From: Streptomyces smyrnaeus | GTDB taxonomy: Bacteria; Actinomycetota; Actinomycetes; Streptomycetales; Streptomycetaceae | DNA: 64,000 nucleotides | NCBI RefSeq assembly: GCF_017676345.1 | Contig: NZ_JAFFZM010000028.1 | Location: 17,322 to 81,321 of the forward strand | Reading direction: 5' to 3' | Shown here: one piece after another, positions 1-8,981 of the stretch | Layout: the number at the start of each line of letters is the position of its first letter | Numbering within the stretch: the first letter of the stretch is position 1 | Made by a program: the position numbers and the translations under genes | Notes under the pieces: generated by a model | Databases searched by the model: none | Told to the model about the DNA's origin: nothing | What the model saw: only the letters and a program-made list of their open reading frames with translations

Positions 1-621
<621 letters not shown>

Positions 622-743
622 GCCCCCATGATCCCGCACAGCCGCCTTCGGCGTATCCGGTGGATCGTGCGGCGCCCTCCCACCGGCCCTGGGCAGGGGC
701 TGCCCCTGCTCGTCCGTCGCAGACTGCGGGCGCGCCGGGGCCA

Positions 744-835
744 GTGGGGGCACCCCCTGCTCGAAGAGCTTGGGGGAGCAGTTCCCCGCGCCCCTGGGGG
801 TACCTCCCGGCCGGAGGCTGGGGGAGGGGCGCACG
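744..835. repeat. Intergenic GGGGG-type imperfect palindromes
   Basis: Two neighbouring inverted repeats: a GGGGGCACCCCC ... GCTTGGGGG unit near 747-777 and a TGGGGGTACCTCCC ... GGCTGGGGGAG unit near 795-826, separated by a GTTCCCCGCGCCCC spacer. These G-rich palindromes are typical of streptomycete intergenic DNA. They lie immediately after the 3' end of the MreB-like gene, so they may also serve as its transcription terminator. Confidence 0.6.
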
Positions 836-840
836 TGCGC

Positions 841-1872
841 TCACGCCGCGAAGATCGACTCCAGCCTGTCGTACTCCTCCAGGCAGCGGCCGGTGCCCAG
901 GGCCACGCAGCCCAGCGGTTCGTCGGCCACCGTCACCGGCATACCCGTCTCCCTCGTCAGCCGCTCGTCCAGGCCGTGCAGCAGCGCCCCACCGCCGGTC
1001 AGCACCATGCCGCGCTCCATGATGTCGCCGTACAGCTCCGGCGGGCACTCCTCGAAGGCCGCCTGCACGGCCGCCACGATGGAGCGCACCGGGCGCTCGA
1101 CGGCCTCGCCGATCTCCTCCGGCGACAGCTGGACGAGTTTGGGCATACCGGTGTGTTTGTCCCGGCCGCGCACGGGGACGAACTCACCGCTGCCGAGGGA
1201 CATCTTGATCTCCTCGGAGGTCCGCTCCCCCACCGCGATGGTGTACTCCCGCTCGATCCAGGAGGCGATGGCCGCGTCCAGCGCATCGCCCGCCACCCGC
1301 GCGGAGCGGGCGACGACCATGCCGCCCAGCGAGATGATGGCGATCTCCGTACTGCCTCCGCCGATGTCCACGACCATCGAGCCGCGCGCCTCGTGCACCG
1401 GCAGCCCGGCGCCGATCGCCGCCGCTATCGGCTCCTCGATCAGCCGCACCGAGCGGGCCCCCGCCCGGCTGGCGGTCTGCAGCACGGCGCGCCGTTCGAC
1501 GCCGGTGACGCCGCTGGGCACGCACACCACCACGCGGGGCGACCTGCCGCGGCCCTTGCCGTCGCGGGCGGCGCGGATGAAATACCGCAGCATGCCCTCC
1601 GTGGCTTCGAAATCGGTGATCACACCGCCCTTGAGGGGCCGGGTGGCCCTGATCGAGCCGGGAGTCCGGCCCACGGCCTGGCGCGCTTGGGCGCCGACCG
1701 CGAGCACCTTGCCGGTGTTCGTGTCGATCGCGACGACGGAGGGTTCGTCCAGGACCACGCCGCGACCGCGCTCGTACACCAGCGTGTTGGCCGTGCCGAG
1801 GTCTATGCCGATATCGCGGCCGCGGAACGAGGAAGCGGCGACGGAGAGGGCGGAGTGGTTGCGCTTAGCCAT
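841..1872 (-). CDS. MreB/Mbl-family bacterial actin homologue
   Basis: Actin-fold ATPase of the rod-shape-determining family (343 aa, the usual MreB length). In Streptomyces these proteins act mainly in spore wall assembly, not vegetative growth. The start was placed at ATG 1870-1872 (MAKRNHSALS); an open frame continues upstream but lacks family similarity. Visible motifs are phosphate 1 GIDLGTANT near residue 22, DEPSVVAI, RPLKGGVITDF, the phosphate 2 segment VVDIGGGSTEIA in mid-protein, and the adenosine loop MVLTGGGALLHGL near the C-terminus. Most streptomycetes have MreB, Mbl and at least one further paralogue. The absence of mreCD, pbp2 or rodA neighbours suggests this is one of the non-operon paralogues (Mbl or third type), not mreB itself. 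Confidence 0.92.
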   Translation of the reverse strand: MAKRNHSALSVAASSFRGRDIGIDLGTANTLVYERGRGVVLDEPSVVAIDTNTGKVLAVGAQARQAVGRTPGSIRATRPLKGGVITDFEATEGMLRYFIRAARDGKGRGRSPRVVVCVPSGVTGVERRAVLQTASRAGARSVRLIEEPIAAAIGAGLPVHEARGSMVVDIGGGSTEIAIISLGGMVVARSARVAGDALDAAIASWIEREYTIAVGERTSEEIKMSLGSGEFVPVRGRDKHTGMPKLVQLSPEEIGEAVERPVRSIVAAVQAAFEECPPELYGDIMERGMVLTGGGALLHGLDERLTRETGMPVTVADEPLGCVALGTGRCLEEYDRLESIFAA

Positions 1873-2199
1873 GTGTACTCGCCATGTTCGGTGCTGTGTT
1901 GTACGCGGTTGCACGAGTCGTACGGAATTGTGGTGCTGCCAACCGCAGCATACCCAACTGTCCCGTTTGCTGCGGCAGGTGGGCCCCACCGGCCCGCCGA
2001 CAATCTGGAATCGAATAAACGCTGGTCGGAGCGCGTTTTCCGGACAATCGCATGCGTGCGCCAGCGAGTTGGTGGCATAGATCTCCGGGGGGTGGATAGC
2101 TATGCACCGGAGACCACGCGCGGTTCACCGAGCCCGAAGCCTGGTGCGTCCTCGGCGACCGCGCCATGGGCCACCGTCTCTACCACTGGAGGTTTCGTC
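1873..2199. promoter_or_regulatory. Divergent intergenic region, AT-richer than surroundings
   Basis: The 327-base gap between the leftward MreB-like gene and the rightward betaine-synthesis gene. It must hold promoters for both. The stretch around 2003-2050 (AATCTGGAATCGAATAAACG and onward) is visibly less GC-rich than the coding DNA around it. I see no convincing -35/-10 pair or stem-loop. The open frame that crosses it from the left has no recognisable protein content. Confidence 0.5.
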
Positions 2200-2202
2200 A
2201 TT
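2188..2202 (+). promoter_or_regulatory. GGAGG ribosome binding site followed by ATT start
   Basis: A canonical GGAGG at 2188-2192 is followed by seven bases and then ATT (2200-2202) in the frame of the methyltransferase. No ATG, GTG, TTG or CTG lies in that frame between GTG 2092 and an internal GTG within conserved sequence (SFVEKW). GTG 2092 has only a G-run directly abutting it. This makes ATT (or GTC 2197) the best-supported start. Confidence 0.6.
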
Positions 2203-3873
2203 TCCGCGCGACCGGCTCAGGAATTCGGAGACAACCCCGTAGAGGTTCGAGAAACCGGACACTACACAGAGGAATACGTCCCCAGCTTCGTGGAGAAGTG
2301 GGATTCTCTCATAGACTGGGAGAAGCGAGCGGAGAGCGAGGGAAATTTCTTCATCGACCTGTTGCGGAAGCGAGGCGTAAGGAGCGTCCTCGACGTCGCG
2401 ACAGGTACCGGGTTCCACTCGGTACGGCTGTTGGAAGCCGGGTTCGAAACCGTGAGCGCGGACGGCAGCGCCGATATGCTGGCGATGGCGTTCGAAAACG
2501 GAATGAAGCACGGCGACCATATTCTGCGGGTCGTCCAAGCCGACTGGCGATGGCTCAACCGGGACGTTCACGGTGAGTACGACGCCATCGTCTGCCTCGG
2601 CAACTCCTTCACGCATCTCTTCTCGGAACGCGACCGGCGCAAGGCGCTGGCCGAGTTCTACGCGATGCTGAAGCACGACGGAATCCTCATCCTGGATCAG
2701 CGCAACTACGACGCGATCCTGGACCGCGGCTACTCCAGCAAGCACACGTACTACTACTGCGGCGAGGACGTCGCGGTGGAACCGGAATACATGGACGAGG
2801 GGCTGTGCCGCATGCGGTACCGCTTCCCGGACAGCTCGGTCTACCACCTCAACATGTTCCCGCTCCGCAAGGACTACACGCGGCGCCTCATGACCGAGGT
2901 CGGGTTCCAACGCGTCGAGACGTACGGTGACTTCCAGCACACCTACCGGGACGAACAACCGGACTTCTTCGTGCATGTCGCGGAGAAGGAATACCGAATG
3001 GAGGATCAGGAAGAAGGGGCCTACGGCGCTGCCGTGAACACGGCGCGGAGTTATTACAACTCCCCCGACGCCGACGCCTTTTATTCCTCTGTTTGGGGCG
3101 GCGAGGACATTCACGTCGGCATCTATGCCGACGCCCGGGAGCCCATCGCCGACGCCAGCCGCCGCACCGTCGAGCGCATGGCCTCCGGGCTGGAGCTCAC
3201 CAAGGAGTCCCGCGTACTCGATCTGGGGTCCGGCTTCGGCGGCTCGGCCCGCTACCTCGCCGAGACGTTCGGCTGCACGGTGCAGGCCCTCAACCTCAGC
3301 GAGGTGGAGAACCAGCGGCACAAGGAGCTCAACGCGGCCCGCGGTCTCACCGACCGCATCGAGGTGGTGGACGGCTCCTTCGAGAGCGTGCCGTTCCCCG
3401 ACTCCAGCGTGGACGTTGTCTGGTCGCAGGACGCGTTCTTGCACAGCGGGGACCGCATCCGGGTGCTGGAGGAGATCCGGCGTGTCCTCAAACCGGGCGG
3501 AAAGCTGGTCTTCACCGACCCGATGGCGGCCGACGGCACCGACCTGGGCGCCATCCAGCCCATCTTGGACCGCATCCATCTCGACGACATGGGCTCGCCC
3601 GGCTTCTACAAGCGGGAGCTCGGCCGCCTCGGCTTCACCCCGTCCGAGCACGAGGACTCGCGTGCGGGGTTCGAGGACCTGCGTGAGCAACTCGTCACGC
3701 ACTACGGGCGGGTGCTGGAGGAGACCGAGCGGCAGGAAGCCGAAGGGCTCGCCGCGAAGGTCAGCAGCGACTATCTGAGCCAGATGAAGAAGGGGCTCAC
3801 CCACTGGGTCGACGGCGGCGAGAAGCACCGTCTCACCTGGGGCATCTTCCGCTTCACCCTGACGAAGGGCTGA
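2200..3873 (+). CDS. Fused glycine/sarcosine/dimethylglycine N-methyltransferase (betaine synthesis)
   Basis: Two SAM-dependent methyltransferases in one chain (about 557 aa). It should methylate glycine three times to the osmoprotectant glycine betaine. The N-terminal half (residues about 1-260) matches glycine/sarcosine N-methyltransferase: FGDNPLEVR-like start, SAM motif VLDVATGTGFHSVRL, ADGSADML, LGNSFTHLFSERDRR. The C-terminal half (about 275-557) matches sarcosine/dimethylglycine N-methyltransferase: YYNSPDADAFY, VWGGEDIHVG, motif VLDLGSGFGGSARYL, WSQDAFLHSGDR. As I recall, the same fusion is known from Actinopolyspora halophila (565 aa), while most halophiles have two genes. The start appears to be ATT. 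The 5' part is visibly less GC-rich than its neighbours, suggesting transfer. It stands alone and ends in a strong hairpin. Confidence 0.9.
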   Translation: MSARPAQEFGDNPVEVRETGHYTEEYVPSFVEKWDSLIDWEKRAESEGNFFIDLLRKRGVRSVLDVATGTGFHSVRLLEAGFETVSADGSADMLAMAFENGMKHGDHILRVVQADWRWLNRDVHGEYDAIVCLGNSFTHLFSERDRRKALAEFYAMLKHDGILILDQRNYDAILDRGYSSKHTYYYCGEDVAVEPEYMDEGLCRMRYRFPDSSVYHLNMFPLRKDYTRRLMTEVGFQRVETYGDFQHTYRDEQPDFFVHVAEKEYRMEDQEEGAYGAAVNTARSYYNSPDADAFYSSVWGGEDIHVGIYADAREPIADASRRTVERMASGLELTKESRVLDLGSGFGGSARYLAETFGCTVQALNLSEVENQRHKELNAARGLTDRIEVVDGSFESVPFPDSSVDVVWSQDAFLHSGDRIRVLEEIRRVLKPGGKLVFTDPMAADGTDLGAIQPILDRIHLDDMGSPGFYKRELGRLGFTPSEHEDSRAGFEDLREQLVTHYGRVLEETERQEAEGLAAKVSSDYLSQMKKGLTHWVDGGEKHRLTWGIFRFTLTKG

Positions 3874-3900
3874 GGCTTCCGCAGGGCCGGCCCGACAGCG

Positions 3901-3944
3901 GGCCGTACGTCCTCCCCGGCGTGGGCCGGGGAGGACGTGCGGCC
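3901..3944 (+). terminator. Strong stem-loop after betaine-synthesis gene
   Basis: A perfect 14-bp stem (ACGTCCTCCCCGGC at 3907-3920 with its complement at 3925-3938) around a GTGG tetraloop, extendable outward by further pairs. It lies 33 bases after the stop codon. No U-tract follows, as usual in Streptomyces. Confidence 0.85.
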
Positions 3945-3968
3945 TGTCCGCCGGCCGGCGGACAAGGC

Positions 3969-4328
3969 TCACTCCACGTACGCGCAGTCCGTCACTGTGG
4001 AGTTCGGCTCCGTGGTGAAGTCCCGCGCGCCGGGTCGACCGGTCGGCGGCTGGTGCTGCCGGTCGAGTGCGTGGTGCTCCTCGTCCGGTGGGTCGGTGGG
4101 CGGTACGGACGGGCAGCCCCCGTCATGGTCGGCCGATGAGCTGGGCGCGAAGGACGGCGAACCGTCACGGGGCACGGCGTCGCCGGACCCGCCGTCCATC
4201 TCGCGCCAGCCGAAGGTGGGTTCCGGCTCCTCCTGCAGACCCAGGGTGACGGCGCCGCCCGTCACCACCAGCACCGCCCAGATCGCGCCGATCCACGTCC
4301 AACGTCGCCGCTGCGCTTTCAACTCCAC
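3969..4328 (-). CDS. Small single-pass membrane protein, unknown function
   Basis: About 119 residues starting at GTG 4326-4328 (VELKAQRRRW). A basic N-terminus is followed by one hydrophobic segment (WIGAIWAVLVVTGGAVTLGL, residues about 11-30) and a hydrophilic, acidic and proline-rich outer part with many Asp, Ser and Pro and two cysteines. This is the layout of a membrane-anchored or exported small protein. I do not recognise the family. The start is uncertain because the frame stays open upstream to 4424. The gene converges with the methyltransferase terminator and is divergent from the LOG gene. Confidence 0.5.
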   Translation of the reverse strand: MELKAQRRRWTWIGAIWAVLVVTGGAVTLGLQEEPEPTFGWREMDGGSGDAVPRDGSPSFAPSSSADHDGGCPSVPPTDPPDEEHHALDRQHQPPTGRPGARDFTTEPNSTVTDCAYVE

Positions 4329-4465
4329 TCCCCCGGCCGTGGTTCGACGGCCCCCGTGTCCCCGTGACCGACCCGCCGTAGTGTGCCACGCCACATCCGA
4401 ACCGGCGTACGACTTCGCCGCCACCCGGCTGCTCGGCGCCGGAATCCGGCCGTAAGCTGACGGTC

Positions 4466-5008
4466 ATGGCCTCTTCCGCACCCATGAACATCTGCGTCTT
4501 CTGCTCGGCCGCCGAGCTCGACAGCGTCTACACCGACGCGGCCCGCGAGTTCGCCGAACTGCTCGGCAAGCGCGGGCACAGCCTCGTGTGGGGCGGCTCG
4601 GACTCCGGGCTGATGAAGGTGGTGGCCGACGGTGTGCAGGAGGCGGGCGGCCGGCTCATCGGCATCTCGGTGGAGTTCCTGCGCGATGTCGCGCGGCCGA
4701 ACGCCGACGAGATGATCATCACCGCCGACCTCGCCGAGCGCAAGGCGCTGATGCTGGACCGTGCCGACGCCGTCGTGGTCCTGGTGGGCGGCACCGGGAC
4801 GCTGGACGAGGCGACCGAGATCCTGGAGCTGCGCAAGCACGGCATGCACGCCAAGCCGATCGTGGTGCTCAACACGGCGGGCTTCTACGACGGCCTTCGG
4901 CAGCAGATGGCCCGGATGGAGGCCGAGCGCTTTCTGCCCATCCCGCTGGCGGACCTGGTCACCTTCGCGGACGACGGCCCGCAGGCGCTGGAACTGCTGG
5001 GCGCCTGA
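4466..5008 (+). CDS. LOG family protein (TIGR00730, putative nucleoside-5'-monophosphate phosphoribohydrolase)
   Basis: 180 residues of the LOG (LONELY GUY) type, cytosolic enzymes that cleave ribose-5-phosphate from AMP-like nucleotides, including cytokinin precursors. Visible features are MNICVFCSAAE at the N-terminus, the LVWGGSDSGLM loop, and the family signature PGGxGTxxE as VGGTGTLDEATE near residue 112. The length is normal. Two ATGs are possible (4466 and seven codons on); the first is kept because nothing argues against it, though neither has a strong ribosome binding site. The real substrate in actinomycetes is not settled. A GC-rich hairpin follows at once, so it is probably monocistronic. 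Confidence 0.9.
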   Translation: MASSAPMNICVFCSAAELDSVYTDAAREFAELLGKRGHSLVWGGSDSGLMKVVADGVQEAGGRLIGISVEFLRDVARPNADEMIITADLAERKALMLDRADAVVVLVGGTGTLDEATEILELRKHGMHAKPIVVLNTAGFYDGLRQQMARMEAERFLPIPLADLVTFADDGPQALELLGA

Positions 5009-5015
5009 CCCCTGC

Positions 5016-5050
5016 GCGGCCCCGCCCGGCCCACGGCCAGGCGGGGCCGC
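5016..5050. terminator. Stem-loop between convergent LOG and mnmA genes
   Basis: A perfect 11-bp stem GCGGCCCCGCC (5016-5026) pairing with GGCGGGGCCGC (5040-5050), 13-base loop. It lies seven bases past the LOG stop and 58 bases past the mnmA stop in the opposite direction, so it may act on both strands. Confidence 0.8.
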
Positions 5051-5108
5051 CCATGGCCCGGCCGACCCCGACCAGCCGCGACCGGGCGGCCAGGGCCGCT
5101 CGGAGCCC

Positions 5109-6251
5109 TCAGGCCGCCGGGACCGCCCGCTCCGTCCGGTCGATCGTCGCCGAGCCGACCACCCGGGTGCCGTCGTACAGCACGATCGCCTGGCCCGGGG
5201 CGACTCCGCGCTCCGGCTCGGCGAAACGGACCCGCAGCTCACCATCGGTCAGCTGGGCCTCCACCGGTGTCTCGGCGCCGTGCGCGCGCAGCTGCGCCGT
5301 GTACCGCCGGGGGCCGTCGGCCGGGGGCTCGCCGCACCAGCGGGGCCGTACGGCGGTCAGCGCGGCGACGTCCAGGGAGGCGGCGGGGCCCACCGTGACC
5401 GTGTTGTCGACCGGCGAGATGTCCAGGACGTAGCGCGGCTTGCCGTCCGGGGCCGGGCGGCCCAGCCGCAGCCCCTTGCGCTGGCCGATCGTGAACCCGT
5501 ACGCGCCCTCGTGGGTGCCCACCTTGGTGCCGGACTCGTCGACGACGTCGCCCTCGGCACGGCCCAGCCGGGAGGCGAGGAAGCCCTGGGTGTCGCCGTC
5601 GGCGATGAAGCAGATGTCGTGGCTGTCGGGCTTCTTGGCGACGGCCAGCCCCCGCCGCTCGGCCTCGGCCCGGATCTCTTCCTTGGTGGTGAGGGTGTCG
5701 CCCAGCGGGAACATCGCGTGGGCCAGCTGCTGCTCGTCCAGCACGCCGAGCACATAGCTCTGGTCCTTGGCCGCGTCACTCGCGCGGTGCAATTCCCGGC
5801 GGCCGTCCGCACGTGTCACGACGGTGGCGTAGTGGCCGGTGCACACGGCGTCGAAGCCCAGCGCGAGCGCCTTGTCCAGCAGCGCCGCGAACTTGATCTT
5901 CTCGTTGCAGCGCAGACAGGGATTGGGCGTACGACCTGCCTCGTACTCCGCGACGAAGTCCTCCACCACGTCCTCGCGGAAACGTTCGGCCAGGTCCCAC
6001 ACGTAGAAGGGGATGCCGATGACGTCGGCGGCGCGGCGTGCGTCGTTCGAGTCCTCGATGGTGCAGCAGCCGCGCGCACCCGTACGGAACGACTTAGGGT
6101 TGGCGGAAAGAGCCAGATGCACGCCCGTCACGTCGTGTCCGGCCTCGGCGGCCCGGGCTGCCGCGACAGCCGAGTCGACGCCGCCGGACATGGCGGCCAG
6201 GACACGCAGCGGGCGCGCGGAGGCTGTCCCCCGCGAGGATGCAGTAGTCAT
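5109..6251 (-). CDS. mnmA: tRNA-specific 2-thiouridylase MnmA
   Basis: 380-residue PP-loop enzyme that installs sulfur at U34 of tRNAs for Lys, Glu and Gln. The start was set at ATG 6249-6251. The N-terminal PP-loop SGGVDSAVAAARA follows LRVLAAM. The first catalytic cysteine is in NPCLRCNEKIKF and the second in DSHDICFIADGD, both in the family positions. TGHYATV and the C-terminal beta-barrel segment with RYTAQLRAHG are also visible. Sulfur comes from a cysteine desulfurase, and one is encoded on the same strand just beyond the amidase gene. Upstream sequence in this frame lacks similarity and is discarded. Confidence 0.96.
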   Translation of the reverse strand: MTTASSRGTASARPLRVLAAMSGGVDSAVAAARAAEAGHDVTGVHLALSANPKSFRTGARGCCTIEDSNDARRAADVIGIPFYVWDLAERFREDVVEDFVAEYEAGRTPNPCLRCNEKIKFAALLDKALALGFDAVCTGHYATVVTRADGRRELHRASDAAKDQSYVLGVLDEQQLAHAMFPLGDTLTTKEEIRAEAERRGLAVAKKPDSHDICFIADGDTQGFLASRLGRAEGDVVDESGTKVGTHEGAYGFTIGQRKGLRLGRPAPDGKPRYVLDISPVDNTVTVGPAASLDVAALTAVRPRWCGEPPADGPRRYTAQLRAHGAETPVEAQLTDGELRVRFAEPERGVAPGQAIVLYDGTRVVGSATIDRTERAVPAA

Positions 6252-6306
6252 AGCGCCCTCCAGGGTAGACGGAACCACCCGGTGACCCGAACGCGTTAGG
6301 GAGCGC

Positions 6307-7092
6307 ATGGGACAGGCGGCGGATGAAGGACGGACGGGCGGCCCGGCGGACGGCTCCGGGGACGGGCCCGCAGCCGGTGACGGCCGGGGCGCGGGCGACG
6401 GCGGGAGCCGGCCCGAGGAGACCGGGCCCGAGCGCGGTGTGGCCCGGCGCAGACTGCTGATCGCGAGCAGCACGGTGGTGGGCCTCGGCGTGCTCGGGGT
6501 GGCCACCCAGCAGGAGCTCAAGCGCTGGTGGTGGCGGATGCCGGGGAACGACAAGCCCCGGATGGAGGGCCAGGTCGACGACGCCCGCGCCCGGTGGGTG
6601 GCCGCCGCGGACGGGAACATGCGACGCGGGGACCGGCCCGCCGACTTCGGTATCGACCGGGTGGTCATCCACGTCACGCAGGGCAGTGCCGCGGCCGCCG
6701 TGAAGGTCTTCCGGGACCCGGCGCACCGGGCGGCGGCGCACTACATCGTCTGCCAGGACGGGCAGATCATCCAGATGATCCGCGAACTGGACGTGGCCTT
6801 CCACGCGGGGAACAAGGAGTACAACGAGCGCAGCGTCGGCATCGAGCACGAGGGCTGGATAGACCGTCCGCAGGATTTCACCGACACCATGTACCGCTCC
6901 TCCGCCAGGCTGACGGCCGGGATCTGTGCCCGCTACCGCTTCCCGGCCGACCGCCGGCACATCATCGGCCACCACGAGGTCCCTGGTGCCGACCACACGG
7001 ACCCCGGCCGGCACTGGGACTGGGACAAGTATCTGCGGATGGTGCGCGCGGAGATGAGGACGAGGGTCAAGAGCACGCTGCCGGACAACTGA
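6307..7092 (+). CDS. Peptidoglycan N-acetylmuramoyl-L-alanine amidase (Amidase_2/PGRP type), exported
   Basis: 261 residues. The acidic Gly-rich N-terminus is followed by ARRRLLIASSTVVGLGVLGVA (residues about 46-66), a hydrophobic segment behind an RRR cluster that could be a Tat-like signal or a membrane anchor. The amidase_2 domain spans about 110-255. Its zinc ligands are visible as His in VVIHVTQG, and His in the block IIGHHEVPGADHTDPG; HYIVCQDG and SVGIEHEG are also typical of T7-lysozyme-like amidases. AGGGAG sits at the correct distance before ATG 6307. It is divergent from mnmA (55 bases apart) and convergent with the cysteine desulfurase. The order mnmA-amidase-desulfurase is, as I recall, conserved in Streptomyces. 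Confidence 0.92.
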   Translation: MGQAADEGRTGGPADGSGDGPAAGDGRGAGDGGSRPEETGPERGVARRRLLIASSTVVGLGVLGVATQQELKRWWWRMPGNDKPRMEGQVDDARARWVAAADGNMRRGDRPADFGIDRVVIHVTQGSAAAAVKVFRDPAHRAAAHYIVCQDGQIIQMIRELDVAFHAGNKEYNERSVGIEHEGWIDRPQDFTDTMYRSSARLTAGICARYRFPADRRHIIGHHEVPGADHTDPGRHWDWDKYLRMVRAEMRTRVKSTLPDN

Positions 7093-7115
7093 CCGGCCGC
7101 CCGCGCCGCGGCCGG
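7093..7115. terminator. Stem-loop between convergent amidase and desulfurase genes
   Basis: CCGGCCGC (7093-7100) pairs with GCGGCCGG (7108-7115) around a 7-base loop, directly after the amidase stop and 28 bases past the desulfurase stop. Confidence 0.65.
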
Positions 7116-7142
7116 CTCAGCCCCCGGGGTCCCGCGCTGCGG

Positions 7143-8330
7143 CTAGCTCAGCCCCGCGGTCCTGGCCCGCTCGACGACCGGGCCGATCGCCTCCGCCAGC
7201 GCGTCCACGTCCGCCTTGGTGGAGGTGTGGCCGAGCGAGAAGCGGAGCGTGCCCCGGGCCAGGTCGGGTTCGGTGCCGGTGGCCAGCAGGACATGGCTGG
7301 GCTGGGCGACGCCCGCCGTGCAGGCCGAACCGGTCGAACACTCGATCCCCTGCGCGTCCAGGAGGAGCAGCAGCGAGTCCCCCTCGCAGCCGGGGAAGGA
7401 GAAGTGCGCATTGGCCGAAAGCCGTCCGTCCGGGTCGGGGTCGCCGTTGAGCACCGCGTCCGGTACGGCGGAGCGGACGGCCGCCACCAGGGCGTCCCGC
7501 AGTGCGCCCACCTCGCGGACGAAGTCGGCCCGCCGCTCGACGGAGACCCGTCCGGCCGTCGCGAACGCGGCGATGGCGGGGGTGTCCAGGGTGCCGGAGC
7601 GTACGTGCCGCTCCTGGCCGCCGCCGTGCAGCAGCGGTACGGGGGCGTGCTCGCGCCGCAGCAGCAGCGCGCCGACACCGTACGGGCCGCCGACCTTGTG
7701 CCCGGTGACGGCCATCGCGGCCAGTCCCGACTCCTCGAAGGACAGGTCGAGCTGGCCGAACGCCTGCACGGCGTCCGAGTGCAGCGGTACGTCGAATTCG
7801 GCGGCGACCTCGGCGAGTTCCGGCACCCGGGTGACGGTCCCGATCTCGTTGTTCGCCCACATCACGGTGGCCAGCGCCACGTCGGAGGGATCGCGTTCGA
7901 CGGCCTCGCGCAGCGCCTCGGGGTGCACCCGGCCGTAACCGTCCACCGGCAGCCACTCCAGCCGGGCGCCCTCGTGCTCGGCCAGCCACTCGACGGCGTC
8001 CAGCACGGCGTGGTGCTCCACCGGGCTGGCCAGCACCCGGGTACGCCGCGCGTCCTGGTCCCGGCGCGCCCAGTACAGCCCCTTGACGGCGAGGTTGTCC
8101 GCCTCGGTCCCGCCCGCGGTGAAGACGACCTCGCTGGGTCGCGCGCCGAGCGAGGCCGCGAGCGACTCCCGGGCCTCCTCGACGGTGCGCCGGGCCCGCC
8201 GTCCGGCCCCGTGCAGGGAGGAGGCGTTGCCGACGACCGCGAGCTGTTCGGTCATCGTCCGCACCGCTTCGGGCCACATGGGCGTGGTGGCGGCGTGGTC
8301 GAGGTAGGCGGAGTGGGCGGTGTCAGCCAT
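7143..8330 (-). CDS. Cysteine desulfurase (NifS/IscS family)
   Basis: 395-residue PLP enzyme releasing sulfur from L-cysteine for tRNA thiolation and Fe-S assembly. Evidence: AYLDHAATTPMWPEAV at the N-terminus, TEADNLAVKG, VEHHAVLDA, the PLP lysine in AVTGHKVGGPYGVG (about residue 205), and the sulfur-accepting cysteine in STGSACTAGVAQPSHV (about residue 330), which is the short IscS-like loop. No iscU or suf genes are adjacent. The nearest same-strand downstream partner is mnmA, so delivery of sulfur to MnmA is the likely role. Start ATG 8328-8330 fits the family N-terminus. Confidence 0.94.
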   Translation of the reverse strand: MADTAHSAYLDHAATTPMWPEAVRTMTEQLAVVGNASSLHGAGRRARRTVEEARESLAASLGARPSEVVFTAGGTEADNLAVKGLYWARRDQDARRTRVLASPVEHHAVLDAVEWLAEHEGARLEWLPVDGYGRVHPEALREAVERDPSDVALATVMWANNEIGTVTRVPELAEVAAEFDVPLHSDAVQAFGQLDLSFEESGLAAMAVTGHKVGGPYGVGALLLRREHAPVPLLHGGGQERHVRSGTLDTPAIAAFATAGRVSVERRADFVREVGALRDALVAAVRSAVPDAVLNGDPDPDGRLSANAHFSFPGCEGDSLLLLLDAQGIECSTGSACTAGVAQPSHVLLATGTEPDLARGTLRFSLGHTSTKADVDALAEAIGPVVERARTAGLS

Positions 8331-8412
8331 GGTTCCCCAATCCTACGGTTCCCCACGGGGCGCACGACCGGCGCGTAGCAGCGCACCCGGCCGACGGACC
8401 GCCCCTTCCCGC

Positions 8413-8889
8413 TCAGCCGCGGTTCTCCGCCTGGAACATCCAGCGCTCCTTCTCCAGTACGCCGGTGAGCTGGATGAAGACGTCCTCGGTGACCGGGTCG
8501 ACCGGGCCGACGGCCTTCATCCGCTCGCGGGCCTTGGTGATGACGGCGCCGAGGGCCTCGACCATGAGGCGGACCGCGTCGTTGTCGGGCAGCCAGCCCT
8601 CCTTGACGGTGGCGATGGCGCTGCCGCCGGCGACGGTGCCGGCGCGGCCGTCGGGGCTGATGCCGAGCGCGGAGGCGCGCTCGGCCACGGTGTCGGAGTA
8701 CTGGCGGGCGGTGTCGACCACCTCGTCGAGCTGGAGGTGGATGGAGCGGAAGCGCGGGCCGACCACGTTCCAGTGGATCTGCTTGGCGACCAGGGAGAGG
8801 TCGATGAGGTCCAACAGCGTGCCCTGCAGCGCCTCGGCGACGGTCTTGAGATCCGACTCGGGAAGCGTGCTCTTCACTGTGTAGGTCAC
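8413..8889 (-). CDS. Dps family ferritin-like protein
   Basis: 158-residue four-helix ferritin-like protein that should form a 12-mer storing iron and protecting DNA. The Dps ferroxidase signature is present: HWNVVGPRF (His), then LQLDEVVDTARQYSDTVAERASALG, carrying the conserved Asp and Glu. The C-terminus ends in FQAENRG without a long Lys/Arg tail. The start was chosen at GTG 8887-8889 (VTYTVKSTLPESD) because GAGAAAG precedes it at a suitable distance and homologous N-termini begin there; the frame stays open upstream. A second, more divergent Dps-like gene is at 59488-60078. Confidence 0.92.
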   Translation of the reverse strand: MTYTVKSTLPESDLKTVAEALQGTLLDLIDLSLVAKQIHWNVVGPRFRSIHLQLDEVVDTARQYSDTVAERASALGISPDGRAGTVAGGSAIATVKEGWLPDNDAVRLMVEALGAVITKARERMKAVGPVDPVTEDVFIQLTGVLEKERWMFQAENRG

Positions 8890-8981
8890 GTGCGTCGCTT
8901 TCTCTCGGACAGTCTCGGTCACTTTCCCTACCAACGTAAGCACACCGGAGGAAAAGGGACGCCGAGGCGCCCGTGCCGGTC

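Noticed and set aside
2125..3972. 615-codon leftward open frame opposite the methyltransferase
   Set aside because: Antisense shadow caused by high GC at third positions; no domain or start signal, while the opposite strand has a complete enzyme.
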